A stretch of 44,110 nucleotides of DNA from Candidatus Brocadia sp. (GTDB taxonomy: Bacteria > Planctomycetota > Brocadiia > Brocadiales > Brocadiaceae), in the NCBI GenBank assembly GCA_011525665.1, contig WYAU01000029.1:1-44110 (forward strand), given 5' to 3'. The notes under the pieces were generated by a model. The model saw nothing but the letters and a program-made list of their open reading frames with translations. It was not told the DNA's origin and did no database searches. Of this stretch, positions 25,855 to 35,504 are shown one piece after another. The stretch's first letter is position 1. The number at the start of each line of letters is the position of its first letter. The position numbers and the translations under genes were made by a program.

Positions 25855-27267
25855 TTACTGTTTTAATTCCCATGCCATCACCGATTTTTCCGATGATTGT
25901 TTTGTATTACTTTCAACAACCTCTTTCTCCTTATTTTTCTGGTAAAGAGTATTTTCCGACTTGATTACCGGGAGCTCTTTTTTTAGCCTGGAAATCTTAC
26001 TCTTGATAAAATCCTCATCCCTCTGTGTTACAAGTGAACCAAGTGTATTGAGGGGGTTCTGTACTTTGTATTTTTGTTCACGAAGATACCCTCGTTCTTT
26101 CCTCAATTCATAACCGTCCAGAACTGCTATGATAAATCCAATCGTGATAATGGTTGTTACTCCCAGCAGCGCCTTATGAGGTACAGACAAATTTCTGAGC
26201 ATATAACCCACGCTTAATTTTCTGTATGTCAATATTGCCATTGCAAATGCCGGAATGAACATTGCTATCATGAGCGACTTTGTCATTGAACGAATATTAT
26301 TTAAGGCGCTGAAAGCTTCATCGGCATCAATTTCGACAATGATCCCCATATTAAAATCTTTCAGCCAGCTCCATGCACCCACGACTTGTATTCCACCGTA
26401 ATCCCTGTATCCTTCCAGGTCATAGCCATAAGTTTTTTCTGTTATGCACCTTTTTACACCTTTTGTAATCATTTGATTATCAGGATCTGCAACGACGTGA
26501 CACGTTTTGCAAGTATCACCGGTATTTTTCATGTGCTCTGAAAACCTTGACTGGGTAATCATAACCCCTTCTTTATTTACCAGATAAGATTCTCCTGTCT
26601 TTCCCAGGAGAACATTTCTCATGGCATGATTCAGCAGGGAAGTGTCCATCCACAATACAACCGCACCGATTACGTCGCGATTTTCACCTCTGATCGGGTA
26701 TGATAAAAACAGAGAAGGGATATCAGCGTCTTTTCCCTCCTGGATACTGCCTTCGGGAGAAAAATGGATTACATCGGAAAAATATGTTTTACCATCATAT
26801 AAGGTTTCCTGGATATTACGGAATGCCTTTTCCTTCATAATGTTAGCGCCAACCATGGATTTTTCAGTTTCTGTTGCCACACGAATAATACCTGCGCCGT
26901 CGCAAATGAAGATTCCTCTATATCCATAATCTGCCTTTGTACACTCCAGTTGTGTTTCCAGCCTGAGATATTCATGTTCGTTTTTCCCATTTATGAGATT
27001 TACAAATTTTTCATCACCATGAATCAGTAATGTGCTGAGAATGCCATCGGAAATAGCCCTGGCGTGCGATTCCCTCTCATACCGCATTAGTGTTAGCATA
27101 TCTTTTTGCTTGTTGAGTATGCCCTCCAGATTTCTTTGTATTCCCTGTTTTAGTTCTGCGCTTGCTTTCGGAAATGCAAGCATTCTGAACAAAATAAGGG
27201 GAAGCAGCCCAAAAAATATAAAAGTGATAATTACGACGACAATGCGTTTTTTAAATATTCCTATCAT
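25855..27267 (-). CDS. Double-Cache membrane sensor with a c-type heme motif
   Basis: 470 residues. One N-terminal membrane helix (about 9-29), a large periplasmic double-Cache-like domain (about 35-325) and two more helices (about 328-347 and 365-383), then a charged C-terminal tail of about 85 residues. Cys253-Lys-Thr-Cys256-His257 lies between the two Cache lobes, a covalent heme c site exposed to the periplasm, where cytochrome c maturation occurs. FDMGIIVEID-type text (here FNMGIIVEIDADEAFSAL) marks the end of the sensing domain. No kinase, GGDEF or methyl-accepting region follows, so signalling must go through another protein, perhaps the PAS protein encoded next. Promoter at 27409-27437. 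Confidence 0.85.
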   Translation of the reverse strand: MIGIFKKRIVVVIITFIFFGLLPLILFRMLAFPKASAELKQGIQRNLEGILNKQKDMLTLMRYERESHARAISDGILSTLLIHGDEKFVNLINGKNEHEYLRLETQLECTKADYGYRGIFICDGAGIIRVATETEKSMVGANIMKEKAFRNIQETLYDGKTYFSDVIHFSPEGSIQEGKDADIPSLFLSYPIRGENRDVIGAVVLWMDTSLLNHAMRNVLLGKTGESYLVNKEGVMITQSRFSEHMKNTGDTCKTCHVVADPDNQMITKGVKRCITEKTYGYDLEGYRDYGGIQVVGAWSWLKDFNMGIIVEIDADEAFSALNNIRSMTKSLMIAMFIPAFAMAILTYRKLSVGYMLRNLSVPHKALLGVTTIITIGFIIAVLDGYELRKERGYLREQKYKVQNPLNTLGSLVTQRDEDFIKSKISRLKKELPVIKSENTLYQKNKEKEVVESNTKQSSEKSVMAWELKQ

Positions 27268-27855
27268 ATTTTGCCCTTTCTCCGGGAAAATTACATCACC
27301 TGCAAAACATAAGTCTTTATTATAACCAACACGACGCGCCTTACCGATCCTTCAAAAAAACAGTATCACAATCTTCTATAAGTAAATAAACGTATATATA
27401 CTTGACATAGTATAAACCACGAAGTATTTTCTGTCAATAATTTAGTATACAATTGTTTATATTAATCCGGGATGAGGTTGGGAGCATCTGAATTTGCAAG
27501 TGTGAGTATGATCCGGATTTCACCGGTGGCTTTTATTATAAAAAAAACGCAGCAACCCGGGCGGGACAATTTGCTGTTGCGAAGGATGTCTTATGAGAGT
27601 TGGGCTATCCGGGAATGACTGTTCCGCGGGAAGATATTCGTTTCCTGCGTGGAAAACGAATGAAATGTTTACGCAAGGTAAACGCGAGTAAAAAATTTCA
27701 AAGGTGCGGTTGAAGAGCGAACTTCTGTTCGATTGTATCCTGTGCAAACCAAAGTTCACATTCCTTTGAAAAATCTGACGGGGAACAAATGGGAGCCGTT
27801 CACCAGCATAATTCCCATCTCCATCGAATAATCTATGAAAAAAGGAATTTTCCCG
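27268..27855. other. Spacer with the sensor promoter, otherwise no clear gene
   Basis: Apart from the promoter at 27409-27437, frames of 66-79 codons on the minus strand here lack ribosome sites and recognisable content. Segment 27470-27770 has a somewhat higher GC content and may be old coding DNA. Confidence 0.45.
27409..27437 (-). promoter_or_regulatory. Sigma70-type promoter of the sensor-PAS-narK operon
   Basis: Minus strand TTGACA (27437-27432), 17 bases, TATACT (27414-27409). Near-perfect consensus, about 140 bases before the sensor start. Confidence 0.7.
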
Positions 27856-30255
27856 TCATCTCCGGACATCGCTTTTAAAATGCAGATAAACCTCTTTGGT
27901 ATTTTCGTCAACGGTAACGCGAAATTTTTTAGAATGACGCTTTTTTTGTCTTGCAAGGGAAGCCTTCAGAAATAAAGGACACAGAACTGATGTACACACA
28001 ATGACCATAATAATGGAAGAAAACACAATATCATCCAATATGCCGATATCCCTCCCGATCCCGGCGAGTATCAATGTCCCCTCCAGCTTCATTGCCATTC
28101 CTATCCCTATGATAAGGCGATTTACGCCTTTTTCTACCGGGCAAACAGAACAAAACATCTTTCCGATAATGGCGGCGCCTGTTATAGCAAGACCGAGGAT
28201 GGCTGCATTCAGATTCAAAAAGCTCTCCATTTCTACCTGCGCCCCCACCCGGACAAAGAGTATGGGCACAAGTATCGAGGAATACGGTCGTATTATCCGC
28301 TCTACAGCGCCATACTCCACCTCGGCATAATCCTTTAACTTTAAATTCCGGAGCAATAAACCGGCAACGAATGCACCTATTACTGTATGGAGTCCGATTG
28401 AGCCCGACATAAACGCTAATAAAAGGGCTGAAATCACCACAATCGGAATGTTTAAACCCTCCGTAACTCTTTTTGTCAAAAAATTTCCGAATTTCTCACC
28501 GTATCGCAGGATGATTATCAGGATAATGGCAAGGAAAGAAATTGCTATGCCTATGGTGACTAATATGTGTGGTATAGATGTCCCACCCCGTACAACAAAC
28601 CCGCTGACCAGCCCAAAGGTTAAAATTACAATAATTTCGGTAATAACGGCTGCGCCTGTTAAAATCCTGCCTTCCTGGGTATTTATCAATTTCAGTTCAC
28701 CCAGAACAGCCATTAATAATCCCATTCCGGTATTACAAAGAAGAATGGCAATAAGAAGTTTTGCCCCTGTTGTGGCATCCGGAAGCAGAAAATGGCCAAC
28801 CATAAGTCCAAGCCAGGCAGGCACGACGATACCGCCGAGACATACCAGAAAGGAAGAAACACCCACCCTCAGCAACGCCCTGATGTCAGTATGAAGGCCT
28901 GCTGTAAAAAGAAGTATCAATGTTCCGAAGTATGATACCATCTTCAAAAACGGCATCGCCCTGAGAAAATGGAAAAAATCCCATCCGGTAAAGGTAAAAA
29001 CATTACCCAGTATCATCCCCATTATCAGGGTTCCCACTACCGCAGGAAGCCTCAGCATCCTTGCCATCCATTCTGCCACCTTGGCGGCAATAAGTGTTAT
29101 AACAACGGCAAGGATCACATTATGTGTCGGATCCCTATGCAAAATGTCCCATAGTGGCTTTGATTTTTCTCTCTCTTTTGAAACCGCTGACTCTGCGGTG
29201 GTTTCCGGTGAAGACGTTTCCGTTTTTTGCTCTTTTTCATCTGCAGCTAATTCGTTTGAGTTCTCTTTGCCATGAGCATAAGGGGTTTCTCCTTCCGCAG
29301 TGAATGGCGTTCCGTTCCCGCCTATGATCGGTCGTGATTCACCTTCCGGGTCAACTGTCTGATTTCCCTCTGCCTCTGATGGCTGAAGTTCCCCCCTCAC
29401 GATGGTTTCACGACGGAATTCTGGTGTGGCTATTGTCATTGGCGCGCCTTCTTCTTTGACTTCCTGACCGGTTTCCGGAAAAGAGGCGATAGGCCGGCTG
29501 CCTTCGACGGTCAGGGATCTCTTCTGAGAGGCGTTTTCCTCTAAAATTTCCGTGACGGGGGAATCTTTCCCGGTGAGAGGCGGGTGGGGCTTGTTATTCT
29601 CACCGTATACCTGAGTCACGTCTCTTTTATCTGCAGGAGGCTGTCGTTCTGCCACAGATGCAGTTTCAGAACCCGACTCAATTGGCATTGAATGAACATC
29701 CGTTTCCTGATTATCGATAGCAATTTCCTCTCCTGTGGCCGCTGGGTGGGAACCTTCCACAACTGGAAGTTCATCCTGAATTGCTTTTTCCGTCACTACC
29801 ACAGGTGAAGCCGGAGGTTTTTCATCTGTAGCAGGGAGGAAAGATACGTTATCCACAGCGGACGTTTGCGTTCCTTTCTCCTCTCCTGCGGGAAATTGTT
29901 CTCCGGCAATAGGTGTGGGAGGATATTCCCGGGCTGAGGCCGTTGCGTTGGCGCCATTTTCACCGGAAAGTGAATGTGCTTCATTCTCCCCGACAATTTG
30001 CGGATGCCCCTGCATTTTCTCCTGATGGCCTTGTTTCTTTGCGGTCTCCAGATATTTTTTTAGAAATTTCTTTGGAGAAAATATTTCATCAGTCGTTAAC
30101 GCCCCGACTCCCGTCTGAATATTGGTCAGATTTTGCCGAAAATCTTTGACAGTTGTTGAAGTTCCTGTGCCGGATGGAGGAGAGCCAACTGCAACAGAGC
30201 AGCAAAAAGAAATGAAAATGAGAATAAAACCCGGGTTAAATGTAAAAGTACGCAT
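27856..30255 (-). CDS. CPA2-type cation/proton antiporter with long disordered N-terminal extension
   Basis: 799 residues against about 380-420 for the family. A signal peptide (FILIFISFCCSVAVGS) is followed by about 350 residues rich in Glu, Pro, Thr, Gly and Ser with loose repeats (VVEGSHP, TVEGSRP, PEGESRP), predicted disordered and exported. The antiporter domain (about 370-770) has some twelve helices, beginning HNVILAVVITLIAA, with the typical VIGAFVAGLLL and glycine-rich segments; it would exchange Na+ or K+ for protons. The short cytoplasmic tail has no TrkA-N domain. The ATG at 30255 opens the signal peptide, though no ribosome site is evident; an upstream GTG at 30327 is less likely. 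Confidence 0.82.
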   Translation of the reverse strand: MRTFTFNPGFILIFISFCCSVAVGSPPSGTGTSTTVKDFRQNLTNIQTGVGALTTDEIFSPKKFLKKYLETAKKQGHQEKMQGHPQIVGENEAHSLSGENGANATASAREYPPTPIAGEQFPAGEEKGTQTSAVDNVSFLPATDEKPPASPVVVTEKAIQDELPVVEGSHPAATGEEIAIDNQETDVHSMPIESGSETASVAERQPPADKRDVTQVYGENNKPHPPLTGKDSPVTEILEENASQKRSLTVEGSRPIASFPETGQEVKEEGAPMTIATPEFRRETIVRGELQPSEAEGNQTVDPEGESRPIIGGNGTPFTAEGETPYAHGKENSNELAADEKEQKTETSSPETTAESAVSKEREKSKPLWDILHRDPTHNVILAVVITLIAAKVAEWMARMLRLPAVVGTLIMGMILGNVFTFTGWDFFHFLRAMPFLKMVSYFGTLILLFTAGLHTDIRALLRVGVSSFLVCLGGIVVPAWLGLMVGHFLLPDATTGAKLLIAILLCNTGMGLLMAVLGELKLINTQEGRILTGAAVITEIIVILTFGLVSGFVVRGGTSIPHILVTIGIAISFLAIILIIILRYGEKFGNFLTKRVTEGLNIPIVVISALLLAFMSGSIGLHTVIGAFVAGLLLRNLKLKDYAEVEYGAVERIIRPYSSILVPILFVRVGAQVEMESFLNLNAAILGLAITGAAIIGKMFCSVCPVEKGVNRLIIGIGMAMKLEGTLILAGIGRDIGILDDIVFSSIIMVIVCTSVLCPLFLKASLARQKKRHSKKFRVTVDENTKEVYLHFKSDVRR

Positions 30256-30534
30256 ATGGTATTGTAAATCCAGACATTTTATAAAAGATGAGGGTGAATT
30301 GGCCCCATCAGGTGCGCAGGAACACACTCACTGCTTTTTATGCAAACGGAGCAAGGGCATGATAAGACAAGACCGGTCAAGGATTTCCAATTGTCCGTCT
30401 AAAAATCCCGCTGCTTTCTCCGTATCATCCTGATACTTATCAGGGAAACAATAACATCCCGTAATTGGTTCCTGATTTCAGATTTTTTCAAAAATTTATT
30501 TTCCTGATGAACACATTTCATGGAACGAATATGG

Positions 30535-31713
30535 TTACACATTTGCGCTCATGTGCTTGTTTTTTCTTTCAAGACACCACTGGATAAACCTGTCCGACTC
30601 TTTCATCAGGATACTTCCGAGAATGGCGCTGAGCAATACGTAGACACCCGTGAGAGATTTCAACGAGTAAGGGACATGGGGGTTTAGAGCTATGGCTCCG
30701 GCAAGGATAATGGAAAACTCTCCCCGGGGGATGAGGCTAAAGCCAAGCCTGAACCCGGCCTTTTTGCTTAGGGCATACTTCCTGCCAACAAAATAACCGC
30801 AGAAAATCTTGCTGAAAGAAGAGAGAACAAAGAGCAATATTCCCAAAGGGATAAGATTCCCGATGTGTTTATAATCAATGGACATACCAAATGCGACAAA
30901 AAAGATTGCCGTAGAGAATTGCTGAAAGGGCTTTATAGACTCCGAAATCCTGTGTCTCTGTTTCGTCTCCGACAAGAGAAGTCCGGCGAGGAATGCGCCA
31001 ATTGCCTCGGAAAGCCCTATCCTGGATGCAGCGCCGGCAGAGAGTACAATGATCGAAAGGATCAGGATTACAAACAATTCCGTGTGCTCAATATTAACGA
31101 GCTTGTCAATGAATTTTTTCGAGGTCCTGGCAAGGATGATAAAAAACAGAAAAAACGAGGCGGTTTTAAAGATCATAAAGAAAGCGCCCTTCGCATCCAG
31201 AGAACCGTTATTGGCAATACCGACAATACATGCGAGAAAGACAGCAATGAACATATCTTCAAAGATTAAGATATTCAGTATGTGTTCGGTTTCCGGGTTT
31301 GCAGAACGTTTTAAATCAATAATAGACTTGGCCACAATCACCGAACTGGTTACATAAATGATACCCGCAAGCAAAAGCGAGTGCATCAGGTCGTATCCAA
31401 GTAACCATCCCAGAAGCAGTCCGAGAGGAAAGTTAAATGCCAGGTCATAAATACCGGCACAGAATATTTTGCCGTGATTATTCATTAACGTTCCGACGGA
31501 AAATTCGAGGCCGAACATAAACAGCATGAAAATAATACCCAGGGTGGCAATAAATTCCGTAATAATGGTAACGGGGAAAAAATTCTGAAGGACCATACCG
31601 GCAACGATAAAAATAGCCGTAAGGGACTGGTTGATTTTGGTAGCCAAAAAACCGGCAAAAAATAGGGTGAGGAGAGAAATTCCCAATGATAATACGCTTT
31701 CATTAACAATCAT
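30535..31713 (-). CDS. CPA2-type cation/proton antiporter (KefB/GerN-like)
   Basis: 392 residues, about twelve membrane helices, normal family length. Typical features: GFLATKINQSLTAIFIVAGM at the N-terminus, FMFGLEFS, SSVIVAKSI in the ion-path region, GAFLAGLLLSET, and RGEFSIILAG near the end. Members exchange K+ or Na+ for protons. No regulatory TrkA domain is attached. AGGACCGG precedes the ATG. It lies beside another antiporter of the same superfamily in the same direction but 279 bases upstream of it, so the two may be separately expressed. Confidence 0.9.
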   Translation of the reverse strand: MIVNESVLSLGISLLTLFFAGFLATKINQSLTAIFIVAGMVLQNFFPVTIITEFIATLGIIFMLFMFGLEFSVGTLMNNHGKIFCAGIYDLAFNFPLGLLLGWLLGYDLMHSLLLAGIIYVTSSVIVAKSIIDLKRSANPETEHILNILIFEDMFIAVFLACIVGIANNGSLDAKGAFFMIFKTASFFLFFIILARTSKKFIDKLVNIEHTELFVILILSIIVLSAGAASRIGLSEAIGAFLAGLLLSETKQRHRISESIKPFQQFSTAIFFVAFGMSIDYKHIGNLIPLGILLFVLSSFSKIFCGYFVGRKYALSKKAGFRLGFSLIPRGEFSIILAGAIALNPHVPYSLKSLTGVYVLLSAILGSILMKESDRFIQWCLERKNKHMSANV

Positions 31714-31812
31714 TTTCCGGTCCTGTCGTTAAAATCAACGAAAGAAATCGTTAATAAACCGCCCATCAACCAATACTATGCATCTCAACGTACGCCAACC
31801 TTTTCCGATTTC

Positions 31813-32250
31813 CTAGGGCACTAAAAATATTTTCACCTCCCTTACATTATCATCGATACATGTCTCACGAGGGACCTTTTCGAGTTCAGCCCGTATTGTA
31901 TATACATCCTCTTTGAGCCCTCCGGTGTCCCAGCTATAGATAATCTTACGGGAAGACAAACTTTCCAGCGTCTCAGCCTCCCGGCCGATTATCTGATCTA
32001 TCGTAGGGCACGTCACCGTCACTATGGTTGTCTCCTTTGTCACCCTTTCATTGCCAATAACCACCACGACATTGACCTTTTCCCCGATCGTTGCGCGCAG
32101 GGGCACGTCCAGGGAAACGATCATTACCCCCCGTACCACGGGCTCGACTTTTCTCTTTTCTTCCGCCAGAACACACGGCAATCCACTCGACAAAAAATAA
32201 CCAAAGAACAAAATGGAATTCAATCCACAGATTACGAGAGAATACTTCAC
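31813..32250 (-). CDS. Small secreted protein, CARDB-like beta fold (tentative)
   Basis: 145 residues starting at GTG 32250, with AAGGAGGG 6 bases upstream. It has a signal peptide (LVICGLNSILFFGYFLSSGLPCVLA) and a single domain of alternating strands: DVPLRATIGEKVNVVVVIGNE, then YSWDTGGLKEDVYTIRAEL. That pattern resembles CARDB/Ig-like adhesion domains, from pattern only. Three cysteines occur. The promoter lies at 32322-32349. Function is unknown. Confidence 0.75.
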   Translation of the reverse strand: MKYSLVICGLNSILFFGYFLSSGLPCVLAEEKRKVEPVVRGVMIVSLDVPLRATIGEKVNVVVVIGNERVTKETTIVTVTCPTIDQIIGREAETLESLSSRKIIYSWDTGGLKEDVYTIRAELEKVPRETCIDDNVREVKIFLVP

Positions 32251-32673
32251 TTGCTTCCCTCCTTCCTGACGATAAATGTTCAGAAGATACATAATCACTT
32301 TTTCGCACAGGCTATGACATTAGTATACTATCGTTTACTGATTTGTCAATGCAGTATATACGATTGTTTACATGTATTCGGCATGCAAATCAACGGCTTC
32401 GCCTCCCTGTGCCATTGCGAACGGACGGAAAAATCCTGAAGCGTCGTTATCTCGCCGAAAATGGTAAAGACCCGCAGCGTCCTGACTATGCCTTTGGCCG
32501 CCATACCTCTGGCGATCATACACCGTGACTTTTCTCCGGGCATTGCAAAAAGATTTTTGAAAGACAAATGGCCTTTGACCCGCCGGAGCTTTTTCTTATA
32601 ATAAAGCGGTTTTGAAATACACTGTGAAAGTAATCAGCCATCGATATCTTATTGAGCAGGAGTTGACCGGTAT
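32251..32673. other. Divergent spacer with promoter, no gene
   Basis: Holds the promoter at 32322-32349 on the minus strand and the upstream region of the VOC gene on the plus strand. Short frames on both strands look random. Confidence 0.5.
32322..32349 (-). promoter_or_regulatory. Sigma70-type promoter of the small secreted protein
   Basis: Minus strand TTGACA (32349-32344), 16 bases, TATACT (32327-32322). Confidence 0.6.
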
Positions 32674-33036
32674 ATGATGAGAGAGCATATGCGCGTTATG
32701 AACACCATAGTATACTGCCGGAAATGGCGGGAGACGGTTTCCTTTTATCGGGATATTTTGGGTTTTCCGGTGACGTTTGAGAACAACTGGTTTGTAGAGT
32801 TTGAGACAGCCGCTCATGCCCGGTTGAGCGTGGCGGATGAACAACGAGCAACCGTCAAGAGCGCCGGGGGGCAGGGTTTGACGCTGGCGTTTCAAGTGGA
32901 AGAGGCAGATGCGACATGGCAGTCTTTGACGGCGAGGGGTGTAAATGTAGGCAAGATTGCCGACCATCCATGGGGTGGGCGGGCATTTTTTCTCTTTGAT
33001 CCGGAGGGAAATCGCCTGGAGGTATGGTCGGTGTAA
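32674..33036 (+). CDS. VOC (glyoxalase/bleomycin-resistance) family protein
   Basis: 120 residues, one glyoxalase-like domain: NTIVYCRKWRETVSFYRDILG at the start and GRAFFLFDPEGNRLEVW at the end, where the last Glu is the usual metal ligand. Small cytosolic metalloproteins of this family include lyases, dioxygenases and drug-binding proteins; the substrate cannot be told. The start is uncertain among ATGs at 32674, 32677 and 32689, with AGGAG about 12 bases before the first. Its last 182 bases overlap the opposite-strand membrane protein gene. Confidence 0.85.
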   Translation: MMREHMRVMNTIVYCRKWRETVSFYRDILGFPVTFENNWFVEFETAAHARLSVADEQRATVKSAGGQGLTLAFQVEEADATWQSLTARGVNVGKIADHPWGGRAFFLFDPEGNRLEVWSV

Positions 33037-33820
33037 AACAGCATAAGGAATAAATAATGATAAGCGGCGACAAAACGTCCAGGAAAGGCGCGCCAACGTG
33101 TATGTCGTAGTCAGTAATGAATCCCAACACGTTCGTGGAGAAAAGATTTCTTGCAAGAAAAAACAGGAAAAGCGGTAAGGCGACGGATTTGCTTGCAGTC
33201 AGATGTTTGCAATAAACGTAAACAAAGATAAGCGGGTTGCACAATTTTATCATATCGTTTACCAGACTCAGAAAACGGCACAGAGGGGTGGTGTTTTCAG
33301 GAAAAGCTATTTCCAATCCCGGGGACAGGAAATACTTTGAGAGAAAATATGAACCAAAGCCCAGGGCGAGAAGAAAAAGGGAGTTTTTTGAAGACCGGAC
33401 ATGCCTTTTCAGTCGTTCGATTGCCGCTAAACGCCGTCCACTCAACCCGGGCAGACAATCCAAACCGGTAACCACTCTTTTTATGCGGAGGGATGTAATA
33501 AAGTGATAAGCAGCGGCAAAAACCAGGGTCATAACCACGTCCCCGTACATGTCCGGGATGCTGGGGGCGTGTATATCGTATCTGTGGTCGGGATTTGCCG
33601 GACGGAGGACATGAAAAAAAATGAGGGCATTAATGACATTTCCCGTAAAAAACCTCAGGTTGATGCCTACAAAGGTCAATAGTACCCCTGTTCGCAAATC
33701 TCTGAACGCTGAATCGATCATCACGGAATGAGGATGATCGGCCGTCACATCAACCTCCCCGGTTTCGGGGGGAATAATGTCACGCTGCCGCACACGGGAA
33801 AGACAGGCAGAGGTTTTCAT
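32855..33820 (-). CDS. Membrane protein of unknown function, overlapping the VOC gene tail-to-tail
   Basis: 321 residues with about six hydrophobic segments between residues 40 and 265 (VLLTFVGINLRF, VVMTLVFAAAYHFI, SLFLLALGFGSYF, LIFVYVYC, LFLFFLARNLF, VLSPLIIIYSLCCF). No family recognised. The last 55-65 residues are Pro/His/Ser-rich, soluble and antisense to the VOC gene, so the original stop may have been lost by mutation. No clear ribosome site is seen at ATG 33820; an internal ATG near 33721 (MIDSAFRDL) is an alternative. Confidence 0.6.
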   Translation of the reverse strand: MKTSACLSRVRQRDIIPPETGEVDVTADHPHSVMIDSAFRDLRTGVLLTFVGINLRFFTGNVINALIFFHVLRPANPDHRYDIHAPSIPDMYGDVVMTLVFAAAYHFITSLRIKRVVTGLDCLPGLSGRRLAAIERLKRHVRSSKNSLFLLALGFGSYFLSKYFLSPGLEIAFPENTTPLCRFLSLVNDMIKLCNPLIFVYVYCKHLTASKSVALPLFLFFLARNLFSTNVLGFITDYDIHVGAPFLDVLSPLIIIYSLCCFTPTIPPGDFPPDQREKMPAHPMDGRQSCLHLHPSPSKTAMSHLPLPLETPASNPAPRRS

Positions 33821-33930
33821 GATGACATTACCGGCATCGCGCTAAGCACCAATTCCCCCGCTCTGCATATTCCTCTTCTTGTATGTTCTTCGGATTTGCA
33901 CATGGCCTCCTTTCATCCATGATAATTTGC

Positions 33931-33960
33931 TTGCATGTACGATAAAACGGTGATTATAAT
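33931..33960 (+). promoter_or_regulatory. Probable promoter of the trehalose cluster
   Basis: TTGCAT (33931-33936), 18 bases, TATAAT (33955-33960), about 70 bases before the otsA start. Confidence 0.5.
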
Positions 33961-34031
33961 AATTATACGAACAGTTTACAATAGGCAACTTACAAGGGGC
34001 TCAAGCGGGTCCGATTCCTGAACACACAGTT

Positions 34032-35504
34032 ATGATCTGGACAAAAGATTCATTAAAAGAACTTATTTCGAGTAAGCTCAGAGATTATAGGCTTATTATC
34101 GTGTCCAACCGTGAGCCGTACAGCCATACCTATGTGGGAGAAGAGATCAAATGCATCATACCGGCCAGCGGAATGGTCACGGCGCTGGATCCTATTATCC
34201 GGGCTGAAGGGGGTACATGGATAGCTTACGGGAGCGGTGACGCCGATAAGGAGGTAGTAGACGGCAACGACCGCATCGCCGTCCCCCCGGACAATCCGCA
34301 ATACACCCTGCGGAGGGTCTGGCTTACCCATGAGGAGGAGGAAAGGTTTTATTATGGTTTTTCCAATGAGGCGCTGTGGCCGCTGTGCCATATCGTGTAC
34401 GTCAAGCCCAAATTTCATGAGGCGGATTGGCTCGTCTACAAAGCGGTGAACCGGAAATTTGCAGAAGTCATTTTGGAAGAGGTTGGTAGCGACAGGGCAT
34501 TCGTTTTCATCCAGGACTACCATTTTACCTTGCTTCCCAAGATGTTAAAAGAAAGCAGGCCGGATTTGCTTGTGGCGCAGTTTTGGCATATTCCCTGGCC
34601 AAACAGGGAGGCGTTCCGTATATGCCCCTGGGGCCAGGAAATCCTGGAAGGGCTCCTCGGGAATGACCTCCTGGGATTCCACGTCCAGTACCATTGCAAC
34701 AATTTCCTCGATACCGTAGACAGAAACCTGGAGTCGAGAATCGATTATGGAAAATTTACCGCCACAAAAGGCGGAAAGACAACCCACATCCGGCCATTTC
34801 CCATCAGCATCGATTTTGATGACCTCAACCTGCAATCCCGGGGGAAAGACGTTGAAAATGAGATGGCGCGGATGAGAAGAGAGCTTGGCTTAAAAGGACA
34901 AATTATCGGCGTGGGGCTGGACCGGGTGGACTATACAAAGGGCATTCCTGAAAGGTTTAAAGCCATTGACAGATTTCTTGAAAAATACCCTGAATACAGA
35001 AACAGGTTTACCTTTATACAGGCAGGCACCATAAGCAGGATCCATATAGAGGATTATCGCGATTGCAACGACACGATATACGATTTGGTAAATGAGATTA
35101 ATCACAAATACCATAGAGGCAGGTGGACTCCCCTGCGACTGCTGAAATCACATTTTAACCGGATAAGTGTACAGGCCTTGTACCGTTTGTCGGATGTTTG
35201 TATCGTTAGCTCTTTGCACGACGGCATGAATCTGGTCGCCAAGGAGTTCATCTCTACCCGTTTCGATGAGTCCGGCGTACTGCTCCTCAGCCGTTTTACC
35301 GGAGCAGCCGAAGAACTTGCAGGCAGTATCCAAATCAATCCTTACGCAACCGATACCTTTGCTGAGGCAATAAAGACCGCCATTGAAATGCCCTCCGATG
35401 AAAAGAAGAAGAGGATGCAGCGTCTGAGAGAACATCTGCAGGAACATAATGTCTACAACTGGGGACAAAGCATCGTGAACGAATTGATCAAATTGCATCA
35501 ATGA
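34032..35504 (+). CDS. otsA: Trehalose-6-phosphate synthase (GT20)
   Basis: 490 residues, standard family length. It joins glucose from UDP- or ADP-glucose to glucose-6-phosphate in the cytoplasm. Signatures: SNREPY at 25-30, substrate-binding GVGLDRVDYTKGIPERF at about 292-308 with the catalytic Arg and Lys, and the nucleotide-sugar loop SLHDGMNLVAKEF at about 393-405. The stop overlaps the otsB start (ATGA). No clear ribosome site precedes the ATG. First gene of a four-gene trehalose cluster. Confidence 0.95.
   Translation: MIWTKDSLKELISSKLRDYRLIIVSNREPYSHTYVGEEIKCIIPASGMVTALDPIIRAEGGTWIAYGSGDADKEVVDGNDRIAVPPDNPQYTLRRVWLTHEEEERFYYGFSNEALWPLCHIVYVKPKFHEADWLVYKAVNRKFAEVILEEVGSDRAFVFIQDYHFTLLPKMLKESRPDLLVAQFWHIPWPNREAFRICPWGQEILEGLLGNDLLGFHVQYHCNNFLDTVDRNLESRIDYGKFTATKGGKTTHIRPFPISIDFDDLNLQSRGKDVENEMARMRRELGLKGQIIGVGLDRVDYTKGIPERFKAIDRFLEKYPEYRNRFTFIQAGTISRIHIEDYRDCNDTIYDLVNEINHKYHRGRWTPLRLLKSHFNRISVQALYRLSDVCIVSSLHDGMNLVAKEFISTRFDESGVLLLSRFTGAAEELAGSIQINPYATDTFAEAIKTAIEMPSDEKKKRMQRLREHLQEHNVYNWGQSIVNELIKLHQ

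Noticed and set aside
27520-27956. Two short minus-strand frames around the antiporter end
   Set aside because: One overlaps the antiporter in another frame and the other lacks a ribosome site and recognisable content.
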